21,328 nucleotides of DNA, taken from JBOGJI01 sp050747865 (GTDB lineage: Bacteria > Acidobacteriota > Thermoanaerobaculia > Multivoradales > JAHEKO01). This document shows positions 8,355 through 20,600 of this stretch, one piece after another. The notes under the pieces are model-generated. The model was not told the origin of the DNA. It did not search any database and worked only from the letters and a program-made list of their open reading frames with translations. Positions within the stretch are counted from its first letter, which is position 1, and each line of letters begins with the position of its first letter. The stretch lies in NCBI GenBank assembly GCA_050747865.1, contig JBOGJI010000099.1, positions 1-21,328 on the forward strand. Direction: 5' to 3'. The position numbers and the translations under genes were made by a program.

Positions 8355-8467
8355 CGCTCACCACCTTCCGACGTCGTGGCTCCCGACTCTAATAACACCG
8401 TTCCGGCTCGCGACCTATCACCTCCCCGAGGGCGGGCCGTGTCGGGCGAAGTAGACTCGAGCGCAGC
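8355..8467. promoter_or_regulatory. Divergent intergenic region between giant 1 and the sigma factor
   Basis: These 113 bp must hold the 5' regions of both giant 1 (minus) and the sigma/kinase operon (plus). On the minus strand the giant-1 ATG has a good purine-rich ribosome binding site, GGAAGGTGG. The one AT-rich patch (CTAATAACA, about 8389-8397) could serve as a -10 element in either direction. I see no confident -35/-10 pair, and the sigma factor start lacks a clear Shine-Dalgarno sequence. An ECF-type or otherwise non-housekeeping promoter is possible but not demonstrable here. Confidence 0.4.
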
Positions 8468-9060
8468 ATGGGCGTGACAGACGCGGAGGTGACGGCCTTC
8501 GTAGAGGCCTTGGGGGCCGAGGAAGGCGCGTCCCTCAATGAGCTCTTCTCCGCCACCTACGTCGTCCTTCGCGGTCTGGCCCACGCCCAGCGCGTCCGCT
8601 GGTCAGGCCAGGAGACCCTGGGCACCACGGCGCTAGTGCACGAGGCCTATCTCAAGCTCTCCAAGCAGGGCGCGCCGCGGTGGCGCGATCGGGGCCATTT
8701 CTTCCGCGTCGCGGCGCAGGCCATGCGCCACATCCTGATCAACTACGCGCGGCGCAGCCGGGCGGTGAAGAGGGGCGGCGACGATCCCCACGTGCCGGCC
8801 GACACGACCTCGCTCCTCCACGAGTCGCGCATCGAGGAGCTGATCGCCCTGAACGAGGCCCTCACCCGCCTCGAGCACCTGAGCCCGCGCCGCGCCCGGG
8901 TCGTGGAGTGCCGGTTCTTCGCCGGCCTCGACGTCGCGGAGACGGCCGAGGCCCTCGACATCTCCGCCGTCACCGTGATGCGCGACTGGCGGCGCGGCCG
9001 GGCCTGGCTCTACCGCGAGCTGGCCGCACGGCGCGGCGCGCCGGCCGGCGTCAGCGAGCC

Positions 9061-9064
<4 letters not shown>
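8468..9064 (+). CDS. ECF-type RNA polymerase sigma factor (Sigma70_ECF/TIGR02999-like)
   Basis: A 198-residue alternative sigma factor. Region 2 covers residues about 24-100, with TTALVHEAYLKL (53-64), the FFRVAAQAMRHILINYARR helix (78-96) and the basic stretch after it. Region 4 covers about 136-188, with LSPRRARVVECRFFAGLDVA and the DNA-binding helix ISAVTVMRDWRRGRAWL. This is the family common in Planctomycetes and Acidobacteria, where it is often encoded next to a Ser/Thr kinase instead of a membrane anti-sigma factor. Its TGA overlaps the kinase ATG (ATGA at 9061-9064), so the two are translationally coupled. No anti-sigma gene is present, so its activity is probably controlled through the kinase. 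Target promoters are unknown; the divergent giant-1 gene is a candidate. Confidence 0.9.
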
Positions 9065-11703
<2,639 letters not shown>

Positions 11704-11840
11704 GAGCAGACGGGGGAAGACGAGTGCGCGTCGTCCAAGGTCACGTATTCGGCCGGGAAGGCGTCCGAGATCAGGCTCTGCGCCAAGGTGCTCTTGCCCG
11801 CCTGGCGCGGCCCGTGGATCATGACGACGGGCGTCCAAAG
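11704..11840 (-). pseudogene. Fragment of AAA_14/DUF4143-type ATPase
   Basis: The minus-strand frame contains TPVVMIHGPRQAGKSTLAQS and, 12 residues later, YVTLDDA. This is the start of AAA_14 ATPases (usually about 400 residues with a DUF4143 C-terminus), with the Walker A loop GPRQAGKST at about 11788-11813. After TLDDA the homology stops. The frame continues only as antisense of the kinase 3' end, which terminates at 11703. The gene was therefore cut off by the kinase locus. Upstream of TPVV there is no family-like N-terminus. On the opposite strand a short frame ends at 11933 (FPLLPDTWTAVDADLERLVA and on) that also looks protein-like and may be a second piece of debris. The rest of 11704-11951 shows nothing else. 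Confidence 0.6.
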
Positions 11841-11951
11841 GTGAATTTTCCACTGCTGCCGGACACCTGGACCGCGGTGGATGCCGACCTCGAGCGCCTT
11901 GTCGCGTTCCTGGAGGCCGCGGTGGAAGGATGACCGGCCCTGCCGTTCGGC

Positions 11952-12885
11952 TCAGGGGCCGTAGAGGCTGAGGCCGAAGGTCTTGCTGAGGAAAACCGCC
12001 ATCTGGTCGCGGCTCACCGAGGTGCCCGGACAGTAGTTGCCGCCGCCGCAACCCGCCGTGATCCCGCGCGCCACCAGATCCTCGATCCAGTCGGCGAACA
12101 GCGACGGGCAGGGCACGTCGGCGAACACTCCCGTGCATGCAGGGGGCACGTAACCCGATCCCAGGAGCGTCTTCAGCAGGAATACCGCCATCTGGTCCCG
12201 GCTCACCGGGTTGCCCGGACAGTAGTCGCCGCCGCCGCAGCCCGCCGTCACCCCACGCCCCGCCAGCTCCTCGATCCACGGGCAGAAGACGCTGTCGAAC
12301 GGCACGTCGGTGAACAGCTCTTCGCCCTCGACGCACAGCGGCGGCACATAGCCCCCACCCTCCAGAGCCTTGAGCAGGAACACCGGCATCTGGTCGCGGA
12401 TGTTCGCCGCCGCCGGGCAATAAGTCGTCGCCGTGCAGCCGCCGGTCACGCCGTGGTGCAGCAGCGTCTCGATCCAGGAATAGAACAGGCTGGCGCGCTG
12501 CACGTCCGTGAAGCTGTCGCCGATGTGCAGAGTCCAGGTCTGGCCCGAGGCGCCGTCGGAGAGCGCTTCGTCGAAGGTCGCATCCCAGTGCGTGGCCGGA
12601 CGCGGCGGGTCGTTCAAGCCCATGCCGTAGCAGGCGTCGAGGTCGAGGCAGCTCGCCGTGGCGCCGGGATCGACCATGCCGTAGTCGGCGGCGGCGTCGA
12701 TCAGGGAGTAGGCGGCTCCCGGCGGGCCGGTGAAGGCCGACGCCGTGCCGGTGAGGCTCTGCGGCGCCACGTCGTCGTTGCGCCACGCCGGGGCCACGTC
12801 GACCAGCTCCCCCGGCTCGAACAGGCCATTGCCGTCGGAGAAGCCGCCCTCGGGATCGACCACCAGCGCCATCGGCGACGCCCCC
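11952..12885 (-). repeat. C-terminal cassette copy 2
   Basis: About 934 bp matching copies 1 and 3: NGLFEPGELVDVAPAWRN, an SFTDV..ASLFYSWIETLLHH-type first SLH unit, then two further units. It differs in the middle unit, which has an altered front (CVEGEELFTDVPFDSVFCPW) with the second Cys shifted. This makes it the most divergent of the three copies. Confidence 0.8.
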
Positions 12886-15800
12886 TGGCCGGCGCCCGTG
12901 CCGACTCCCTCGAGGGGGATGGTCTGCGGGCTCGACGGCGCGTCGCTGCTGACGGTCACCGCGCTCGCGGCCGGACCCGCGACGGTGGGGCTGAAGCTGT
13001 AGTCGAGGGTGCAGCTCGCCTCCGGCGCCAGGGTGAACGGCGCCGGGCCGCAGGTGCCACCCGCCGCCGCGAACGGCGACTCGGGGCCGGCTACCGCGTC
13101 GACCGTGACGTCGGCCGTGCCGGTGCTGGTCAGCGTGAGGCTGAGCGGGCCGCCGGTCTCGCCCACCACAACCTCCCCGAAGTCCAGGGACGCGGGCGTG
13201 ATCTCCAAGCCCGGCGTTCCGCCGCCCTCGCCCCGGTCGATCAGGACAGCCGCCTGGTCGGCGCCGTTGAGCACGGCGCGGACGAGGACGAAACGGCCGT
13301 TCTGGCTGCCGGTGAAGCCGCGGGTGATGCCGCCTGTCGCCGTGGTGCCACCGACGGTGGTGATGGGAGCCCCGTCGACCATGGTCACGCCCTTGCGCAT
13401 GAGCAGGGTGTCGTCGGCGAACAGCGCCTGGTTGCTGCCCGTGTCGCCGCTCAAGGCGGCGAACCAGACCACTTCGCCGAGATCGTTGAGGCGCGCCGAG
13501 GGGCCGGTGCCGAAGCCGGTGACCGTCTGGCCAGTGCCCGGCGCCTCGTCGCCCTGGAGCCGGAACAGCTCCTGGGTCTGCGGGCTGGCGACGGTGCTCT
13601 TGACGATGGCGATGTTCGCCCCCGAAGGCAGGCCGGAGAGGTTGCCGCGGAAGACGAGCTCGCCCAAGTCGTTCACGTCGGCGCGGGTGCTGGTGCCGAT
13701 GTCGGTGTAGGTGGAGTCCGGAACCGGCGACGGGTCGCCCTTGCGTACGAGCAGAGTTTCGTTGAAGTAGAGCGCCCCGTTGGTGTCGGTGGGAGCGCCG
13801 GCGATCGCCACGGTGTAGAGGGCGTTGCGGGCGTTGTCGATGTCGAACTCGTAGTAGTCGGTGCCGAAGTCGCTGACGGACTCGCCGGCGCCCATGCCGG
13901 GCAACACGTCGCCCTCCACGGCGACCGCGTCTTCGGTCCAGCCGCCCTTGCCGTCGGGCTCGAACCAGACCAGGGCGCGATCCACCGTACTGGGAATCGC
14001 CGGGTCATCCACCGAGGAGACGAGAAGCAGGCGCCCGGCGTCGTCCAGGCGGGCGCGGAAGAAGCCGATGTAGGGCGTCCCCGGCGTGAACTGCGGCGCC
14101 GTGGCGATCTGGTCCTCGAGCACGAAGGGCGCGAGATCGTGGTACATCCCGCTGTCGGCGGGACCGCCGTCCAAAGACAGGCGGAACGCTGTGCCGCCGC
14201 TGTTGTTGAGCGCCTTGAACAGGTTGGAGGTGCCGGCGGGGAGGCTCACGGTGCTTGGCGCCGGCTCCACCGGGTCTCCGGCCCCGATCAGGACCTCGCC
14301 GTTCTTGAGGATCAGTCGCCGGGAGTCACCGCCGAGGGCCGTGTAGGCGACCTCGACCAGCCAGTCGCCCTGGCCATTGACGCTGATGTCGTTGATCCCG
14401 GCGACCGGCCCGTGACCGGGGATCATGTCGCCTTCGCGAACCAGCACCGAGAGCCCCGGCTCGCCCTCACCGGGCACCTCGGCGATCAGGCTCACGGCGG
14501 CTTGCGGGCTGTTGGCGTCGAAGGTCAGGAGCTCGTCGTAGGTGCCGGGGGCCTGGGGGTCGAAGCTCACGGTGATGGTGCAGCTCGCCCCCTGCGGCAG
14601 GCAGATCGGCGCCGGCCCGCAGGGGTTGGCGCCGCCTGAAGGGTCGACGCTGAAGCTCGCCGTGTCCGACAGCTCCCAGCCTTCGATCACCACCGCGTCG
14701 GCGCCGGTGCCGGTGTGCTGCAGCACGACCTCCGCGGTGCCGCCGGTGGAGCCGAAGTCGAGGATTCCGGGATCCGGCGTCAGCACCGGTCCGCCCGACT
14801 CGGGTGCGACCGCGATGCGGTGCAGCGTGCCGGACGAGCGGTTGGATACGAAGACCTCGCCCGCCTCATCCTCGCCGAAAGAAGCGATGCCGAGGCCGGC
14901 CTGCAGGAGCTGCCGGCTCTCCCACCCCTGCTCGCAGCGCGGCAGGGTCCCCCAGATCCGGCCCGAGCAGAAGTCGGCGTAGACGTAGACACCGCGAAGC
15001 TGGCCCTCCTGCTCGCCGCGGTAGCGGAAGCCGCCGGTCACCGAGCAGTTTCCCGGGGAGTGGGGGTACTCCAGCACCGGCAGGGTCGAGCCGCCGGTCA
15101 GCAGATCAGCGCAGGCGCCGGCCGGCACGTCCTCGAAGCAGTTGGGATGGTCCGGTCCGGGAGCGCCGGGCTGCAGACCGCCTTCCAGCACATCCCAGCC
15201 GTAGTTCTCGCCGCCGGCGCTCGACGCCGGCTGGAAATCGATCTCCTCCCACACGTTCTGACCCACGTCGCCGATCCACAGGTCGCCGGTGGCGCGATCG
15301 AAGCTGAAGCGCCACGGGTTGCGCAGGCCGTAGGCCCAGATCTCGTCCAGCCCGGCGACGCCGACGAACGGGTTGTCGGGGGGGATGGCGTAGTTGCGGT
15401 CGGGATCTTCGGGAAAATCATCGCCGTCGACGTCGATGCGCAGGAGCTTGCCGAGCGGGGTCTCGAGATCCTGGCCGTTCTCCTCCGTATCGCCGGCACC
15501 ACCGCCGTCGCCGGTGGAGATGTGCAGGTAACCGTCGGGGCCGAAATGGACCTGGCCACCGTTGTGGTTCGAGAACGGCTGATCGAAGGTGAGGACAAGC
15601 TGCGCCGAATCCGGGTCGGCAACGTTCGGGTCCGTGCTCGAAACCTCGTAGCGGGCGACCACGGTATCGCCCGAGTTGTTCGTGTAGTTGACGTAGAAGA
15701 AGCCGTTGGTGGAGTACTCGGGGTGGAAGGCGAGGCCGAGAAGGCCCTGTTCGTTGCCGCCGCTGCCGACGATCGGGTCGATGTCCAGGAACGGCGTCGG

Positions 15801-16013
15801 CAGGACGGAGCCGCCCTGCAGGATGCGGATCTGCCCGGCCTGCTGGACGATGAACAGCCGGCCGCTGGTGTCGCCGGCGTGCGTCACGTCGACGGGCGAG
15901 GTGAGCCCGGTGGCCACCTGCTGCAGCTCGATTCCGAGCTCCTGCGAGCCCGCGGATTGGACGGACGCAGCCAGCGCCAGCCCGACGGCGGCGACCCTCA
16001 CATATTGGAACAT
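11952..16013 (-). CDS. Secreted glucose/sorbosone dehydrogenase-like protein with SLH cassette (giant 2)
   Basis: With the ATG at 16013 the protein has 1353 residues and a signal peptide (MFQYVRVAAVGLALAASVQS). Upstream in-frame starts would add a non-signal-like extension overlapping the DUF4160 gene. Residues about 25-400 form a GSDH/Hhip-like six-bladed propeller: VATGLTSPVDV, GLLGLAFHPEY, HNGGQVHFGPDGYLHISTGD (near 150), IWAYGLRNPWRFSFD. Soluble members oxidise sugars with PQQ; whether this one binds PQQ is not shown. About 408-512 is a choice-of-anchor/ASH Ig-like domain. About 520-930 hold GD.(L/P)PG-type repeats like those at the front of giant 1. About 934-1042 is a second ASH domain. 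Then come the EPGE domain and three SLH-type repeats ending FGLSLYGP. No clear Shine-Dalgarno sequence precedes the start. Confidence 0.85.
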   Translation of the reverse strand: MFQYVRVAAVGLALAASVQSAGSQELGIELQQVATGLTSPVDVTHAGDTSGRLFIVQQAGQIRILQGGSVLPTPFLDIDPIVGSGGNEQGLLGLAFHPEYSTNGFFYVNYTNNSGDTVVARYEVSSTDPNVADPDSAQLVLTFDQPFSNHNGGQVHFGPDGYLHISTGDGGGAGDTEENGQDLETPLGKLLRIDVDGDDFPEDPDRNYAIPPDNPFVGVAGLDEIWAYGLRNPWRFSFDRATGDLWIGDVGQNVWEEIDFQPASSAGGENYGWDVLEGGLQPGAPGPDHPNCFEDVPAGACADLLTGGSTLPVLEYPHSPGNCSVTGGFRYRGEQEGQLRGVYVYADFCSGRIWGTLPRCEQGWESRQLLQAGLGIASFGEDEAGEVFVSNRSSGTLHRIAVAPESGGPVLTPDPGILDFGSTGGTAEVVLQHTGTGADAVVIEGWELSDTASFSVDPSGGANPCGPAPICLPQGASCTITVSFDPQAPGTYDELLTFDANSPQAAVSLIAEVPGEGEPGLSVLVREGDMIPGHGPVAGINDISVNGQGDWLVEVAYTALGGDSRRLILKNGEVLIGAGDPVEPAPSTVSLPAGTSNLFKALNNSGGTAFRLSLDGGPADSGMYHDLAPFVLEDQIATAPQFTPGTPYIGFFRARLDDAGRLLLVSSVDDPAIPSTVDRALVWFEPDGKGGWTEDAVAVEGDVLPGMGAGESVSDFGTDYYEFDIDNARNALYTVAIAGAPTDTNGALYFNETLLVRKGDPSPVPDSTYTDIGTSTRADVNDLGELVFRGNLSGLPSGANIAIVKSTVASPQTQELFRLQGDEAPGTGQTVTGFGTGPSARLNDLGEVVWFAALSGDTGSNQALFADDTLLMRKGVTMVDGAPITTVGGTTATGGITRGFTGSQNGRFVLVRAVLNGADQAAVLIDRGEGGGTPGLEITPASLDFGEVVVGETGGPLSLTLTSTGTADVTVDAVAGPESPFAAAGGTCGPAPFTLAPEASCTLDYSFSPTVAGPAASAVTVSSDAPSSPQTIPLEGVGTGAGQGASPMALVVDPEGGFSDGNGLFEPGELVDVAPAWRNDDVAPQSLTGTASAFTGPPGAAYSLIDAAADYGMVDPGATASCLDLDACYGMGLNDPPRPATHWDATFDEALSDGASGQTWTLHIGDSFTDVQRASLFYSWIETLLHHGVTGGCTATTYCPAAANIRDQMPVFLLKALEGGGYVPPLCVEGEELFTDVPFDSVFCPWIEELAGRGVTAGCGGGDYCPGNPVSRDQMAVFLLKTLLGSGYVPPACTGVFADVPCPSLFADWIEDLVARGITAGCGGGNYCPGTSVSRDQMAVFLSKTFGLSLYGP

Positions 16014-16057
16014 GGGCACGGAGGATACAACATGACGAGCTGCGAGCACACGCTCGC

Positions 16058-16063
16058 TATAAT
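16058..16063 (+). promoter_or_regulatory. Possible -10 element upstream of the DUF4160 gene
   Basis: TATAAT, a perfect -10 hexamer, lies 46 bp before the GTG start of the DUF4160 gene in the 96-bp divergent gap. There is no good -35 at 16-18 bp; ATGACG sits at a 20-bp spacing. No TG extension is present either. This is a plausible but unproven promoter. The same patch may also serve giant 2 in the opposite direction. Confidence 0.35.
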
Positions 16064-16109
16064 TGCTGCCGCGAAATGAACCCCCCTGACCTCGTGTCAT
16101 GATCGGCCA

Positions 16110-16370
16110 GTGCCTACGATCAGCCGTTTCTTCGGTATCGTGATCGCCATTTTCTTCGACGACCACGGTTATCCGCATTTCCATGCTCGTCACGCCGCAG
16201 GAGAAGCGAAGATTCGGATCGACAATCTCGAGGTGATCGACAGCGACCTGCCACGACGTCAGCTACGATTGGTACTCGCCTGGGCGGAGCTGCACCAGGA
16301 GGAACTGAGTGCCAACTGGTGGCGGGCTCGCGCCGGCGAGAGACTGCAGGAGATCGAGCCGCTGCGATGA
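16110..16370 (+). CDS. DUF4160 domain protein
   Basis: An 86-residue protein from a GTG start. It matches DUF4160 nearly end to end: MPTISRFFGIVIAIFFDDHG, the PHFHARH motif, a short strand region IRIDNLEVIDSDLPRRQ, then LVLAWAELHQEEL and NWWRAR. The family is small, of unproven biochemical function, and is typically encoded next to DUF2442 genes in mobile, toxin-antitoxin-like pairs. The conserved HFH histidines are present. Its stop overlaps the start of the DUF2442 gene (ATGA). The pair is divergent from giant 2 and convergent with giant 3. The family call is firm; the role is inferred from context. Confidence 0.9.
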   Translation: MPTISRFFGIVIAIFFDDHGYPHFHARHAAGEAKIRIDNLEVIDSDLPRRQLRLVLAWAELHQEELSANWWRARAGERLQEIEPLR

Positions 16371-16663
16371 TTGGACTCACACCCGACGTCATCGAGGCTG
16401 TTGTGATTCGCCACGGCGTCCTCATGCTCAGCTTCGCCGACGGGACGAAGGGCGAGGTCGACGTGCTTGACCGCATGCGCGGCCCGGTTTTCGAGGCAGC
16501 CCGTAAGCCCGAAGGCTTCGCGAAGGTCGCCGTCGATTCTGAGCTCGGTACCGTGGTTTGGCCAGGTGGCGCCGACCTGGCACCAGACACACTCTACGAT
16601 CGCGTGCGCACGGGTACGTGGCCGCGGAACCCCGTTTCAGCGACGCCAGCTTCCACTCGCTGA
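16367..16663 (+). CDS. DUF2442 domain protein
   Basis: A 98-residue protein from the ATG at 16367, overlapping the previous stop by 4 bp. The DUF2442 pattern is clear: LTPDVIEAVVIRHGVLMLSF, ADGTKGEVDVLDRM, FAKVAVDSELGTVVWPGGAD and LAPDTLYDRV. The last 20 or so residues after the family end are a low-conservation tail. The start 48 bp upstream (16319) would give an Arg-rich extension inside the DUF4160 gene and is rejected. It is the usual partner of DUF4160. Members resemble the antitoxin side of small gene pairs, but this is not established. Confidence 0.88.
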   Translation: MIGLTPDVIEAVVIRHGVLMLSFADGTKGEVDVLDRMRGPVFEAARKPEGFAKVAVDSELGTVVWPGGADLAPDTLYDRVRTGTWPRNPVSATPASTR

Positions 16664-16723
16664 CGATCCACGGATCGATCCCGGATCCTGGGACGTGCGC
16701 GTCCAATCGACGGCCGCCCTGCG

Positions 16724-16747
16724 GCCGGCACCCCGAAGGGCGCCGGC
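16724..16747. terminator. Hairpin between convergent genes
   Basis: GCCGGC-A-CCC, loop CGAA, GGG-C-GCCGGC: nine base pairs with one A/C mismatch and a four-base loop. It sits in the 99-bp gap between the DUF2442 stop (16663) and the giant-3 stop (16763). Such a hairpin could end transcription from both sides. No T-tract follows on either strand, so it is not a classic intrinsic terminator. Confidence 0.45.
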
Positions 16748-16762
16748 CGGCAAGGGTCGGAC

Positions 16763-17687
16763 CTACGGGCCGTAAAGGCCGAGGCCGAAGGTCCTGCTGA
16801 GGAAGACGGCCATCTGGTCGCGGCTGACCGGGTTCGCCGGGCAGTAGTTGCCGCCGCCGCAGCCGGCGGTGATTCCGCGATCGACCAGGTCCTCGATCCA
16901 GTTGGCGAACAGCGACGGGCAGGGCACGTCGCCGAACACCCCCGTGCACGAAGGCGGCGCGTAGCCCGGGCCCTCCAGCGTCTTCAGCAGGAACACCGCC
17001 ATCTGGTCACGGATCACCGGGTTGCTCGGGCAGTAGTTGCCGCCGCCGCAGCCCGCGGTGACGCCGCGCGCCACCAGATCCTCGATCCAGTTGGCGAACA
17101 GCGACGGGCAGGGCACGTCGTCGAAGACTCCCGTGCACGAAGGCGGCGCGTAGCCCGGGCCCTCCAGCGCCTTGAGCAGGAACACCGGCATCTGATCGCG
17201 GGTGTTGGTCGCCGACGGGCAATACGTCGTCGCCGTGCAACCGCCGGTCACGCCGTTGTGGAGCAACGTCTCGATCCAGGAGTAGAACAGGCTGGTGCGC
17301 GGCACGTCGGTGAAGCTGTCGCCGATGTGCAGCTCCCAGGTCGTGGCCGCCCCCGCCGACAGATCCTCGTCGAAGGTCGCGTCCCAATGCGTCGCCGGCC
17401 GCGTCGCCGGGTCGTTCAGACCCATCTGGTAGCAGCCGCCGGTGTCGAGGCAGCTCGCCGTGGCGCCCGGACCGAGCAGGCCGTAGTCGGCCGCCTCTTC
17501 GACCAGAGTGTAGGTGGCCCCCGCCGGACCGGTGAACTCCGACGCCAGGCCGGAGACGGTCTGCTCGACGCCCTCCTCCATGAGCCAGGACGGCGCCACG
17601 TCGACGATCTCACCCGGCTCGAACAAGCCGTTGCCGTCGGAGAACGTGCCTTCCGCCGGATCCACCTCCAGCGCCGCCGGTGTCAGG
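16763..17687 (-). repeat. C-terminal cassette copy 3
   Basis: About 925 bp encoding DGNGLFEPGEIVDVAPSW and three SLH-type units. Units 2 and 3 are nearly identical to each other and to those of giant 1 at both protein and DNA level. For example, the stretch about 16890-16990 closely matches about 1170-1275. Unit 1 instead resembles giant 2 (LLHNGVTGGCTATTYCP). Confidence 0.8.
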
Positions 17688-20600
17688 ACGGCGGTCGCTT
17701 CGCAGACGTCCGGCTGGCCGTCGGGCACCTGCACCAGGACGTCGGTCATCGTGACCTCGTCGAAGCGCAGGCCGAAGGCGCCGGTCTCCGCCGGGTCGGT
17801 GCCGTAGGCCACGTCGAGCTGGATGAGCTGACCGGCGATCTCCGCCGCGCCCAGGGCGCCGGCCGACCAGGTGCTCGGCAGCCAGCCCGGGCCGCTGCCC
17901 GCCCAGCCGGGCTGCCCCGGCGGGTCGTCCGAGGCGCAGGGCGCCGGCGCCGGGTTGGTCCCCGAGGCGTTGTAGGCGCGGCCGCCGTCCGGCGACACCA
18001 CCGTGCGCTCGCCGGTCGCCGGATCGAAGACGCCGACGTTGGCGCGATCCCACCAGAAGCCGCCCGAGAACGGCTCGATGTCGAACTGATTGTGGACCTC
18101 CAGCGTCGAAGTCGCGGTGAGCTGCAGCAGCGGCGAGCGGATGCGATCGCAATGCTGATTCAGCCCCGTCGAGGAAGCGCGATAGAAGGCGGTGCCGTCG
18201 GCGCCGCCCGGCGGCGCGTCGGTGCGGTTGAAGATGCCGCTGACGAGCTGCCAGCCGTCCTCACCCGCCTCGAAGGAGAAGGTCAGGCTGGGCTCCTCCT
18301 GCAGGTCGCTCTCCAGCGCTTGCAGCGTGTAGGTGTGGCTCAGGGCGAGCGGCGCCAGCTCGTCGCTGGTCACCTTCACCTCGAGCTCGAGGGTGTCGTT
18401 GAAGGCGAAGCCGCCGCCGAGCACCATCAGCTCCGCGGTCGCGGTGGCGCCCTCCGCCAGGCTGGCGGCGATGGTCGACGGCAGGGAGGTGAGGATCTGG
18501 GCCTCGGGATGCGAGACGAGGGCCGCCTCGACGATCCGCAGGTTGGTCAGCGCGCCGACGCCTGTGTTGCCCACCTCGAAGCTCAGCGTGCCCGTCTCAC
18601 AGTTGTCGAAGAAGCTGTCGCCGTCCCCGGTGTCGGCCTCCCAGGCGAGCGGCGCGGGGACATAGGTGAAGCCCGGACCGGGCACCGGACTCACCGCCTC
18701 GCAGGCCGTCATCGCGCTGGTGCAGGAGTCGTTGTCCCCCACCGCCACCACGGCGTAGAGCACCTCGAATCCGTTGCGCGGACCGGTCTCCACGAACTCG
18801 ATGTCCGACGTCTTCCCCACCAGCGCCTTGCCGAAATCGCAGCCGTGCACCCCTTCGGTGCGGTAGATCCAGTATTCGCTGGCGCCGGAGACGGCGTCCC
18901 AGCTCAGGTGCACGCCCTCGTTCAGCGGCGTCGCGACGACGTTCTGCGGCGTCGCCGGGGCGCCGGCGCAGCCCGCGTTCTGCACCGTCGGCGACGGGCA
19001 GGCGATCTGGTGCCGGTCGAAGGCGGCGAAGATCGCCGTCATGTGCGGCGTACCGTCAGTCAGGTCGCCGTTGTCGTCGTCCGCCGCCAGGTAGCCGAGA
19101 TAGCCGCCGTCGGCGTTGCAGCCGCCGGTGCCGTCGGTCACGCACTGGTACCAGCTGCCGACGTTCGACGAGCCGTAGTAGGTGAGCCGCGTGCCCAGCT
19201 CCAAAGCGGTGTTGAGGTCGAGGTCGAACTCCGAGCCCTCGAAGCCCATGAGGTCGCGGTGCACCAGATCCCAGACGGACTCGGCGTACACCGAACCCTC
19301 ACAGTGCACACCCCCTCCGCACGGGGCGGGGCCGCCGCCGCAGTTCGCGTCGATCCAGGCGACGGTGTGCGGATTGCCGCTCGCCCGCTTCGCCCAGTCG
19401 ATGTCGCGCACGCCGGTGCACTCGGTGCACGGATCGCCGTAGCCGCCGCAGTTGACCCCCGGTCGGAAGTTACGACCCATGCAGGACGTGTTGAGGCGGT
19501 TGGCGGCGTAGATGTCGGCGATGCCCTCCCCGGGGTTGGCGATCGAGCCGGTGTTGTCGTTGTTGTCCATCCCGTGGCCCCACTCGTGGTCGAAGACCCC
19601 CGCCAGCTCGCCGGTGTTGGAGCAACCGCCGCCGGAACGGAAGAAGTTCACCTGCCCGTTCCAGCTCGCGTTGCAGGTGGCGACGATGTTCATGTTGGCG
19701 GTGAGCTGGCCTTGCAGCCAGCCGTTGTCGGGCAGGTAGCCGCGAGCCTGCTCCATGATGCGGTTCATCTCGTAGTAGCCGCTGCGCGTGGAGTTGGTGT
19801 CGCCCGCCGAATGGCCGGGCGGCACGGCGCAGTCGGTGCCTGCGATCCCCTCGAGATCGAGATCGCCGGCGGCTGCCGACTCGTCGATCGCTCCGCAGTT
19901 GTCGTTCATGTGCAGGTAACGCCCGGACAGCGCGGTGGAGATCGTCCCGCTGTCGGCGCCCGGCGGCACGTTGCCGCCAGTGCTGCAGAAGCCGAGCGCC
20001 TCTCCATCCAGGGCGATGTCGGCGAACGGCATGGGGAAGCCTTGCTGCAACTGGCCGTCCGGAGGCACCTGATCGTTGCTTATCGGATAGATCCAACCCT
20101 CGACGCGGCGCGAGGCGTAGTGGGCCTTGTCCTCGAAGGACAGCACCTCACCGCTGTGGGCGTCCACCAGGGCCTCCCAGACCGCCACCGGGTCGCCGTC
20201 GAACCGCGGCCCGACCACCCACACCAGCCGGTACTCGAGGCCCTGCCCGAGCGTCACCAGCGACTCGTCGGGCTGGCCCGACACCGGGAGGATCTCGAGC
20301 CGCGGGGCCTTGCGGAAGCCGGCGACCGGGATGCCTTCGAGGTAGCTCAGTACCGCCGCCTCGGCCTCGGCCGCGGAGATCCGCGGCGTCGGGTCGACCG
20401 CCGCGTCGCTCCAGTTGCGCTGGCCGAGAAGGACCAGGTTGCCGCTGTTGATCGTCGCCTTGACGGATGTGTCGCGCACCGGGATGCCGTTGATCTGGCG
20501 CCCGACGTGGATCTGGATCAGCCGCTCCCCCTGTGCGGTCACCCGCGGCGCCGCCAGCTCGCCGGGGTTGAAGCGCAGCTCCGCCGCGTGCGCGACCAGA

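Noticed and set aside
8355..8467. A specific ECF promoter motif in the divergent region
   Set aside because: Only one AT-rich patch is visible, with no convincing paired elements and no matching motif upstream of the other giants.
8680..9060. Extension of the kinase frame upstream of 9061
   Set aside because: The extension is Arg/Pro-rich and overlaps the sigma factor in another frame. The ATG at 9061 with an ATGA overlap is far better.
16014..16193. Upstream in-frame starts for giant 2
   Set aside because: They add a charged 60-residue extension before a good signal peptide and overlap the DUF4160 gene.
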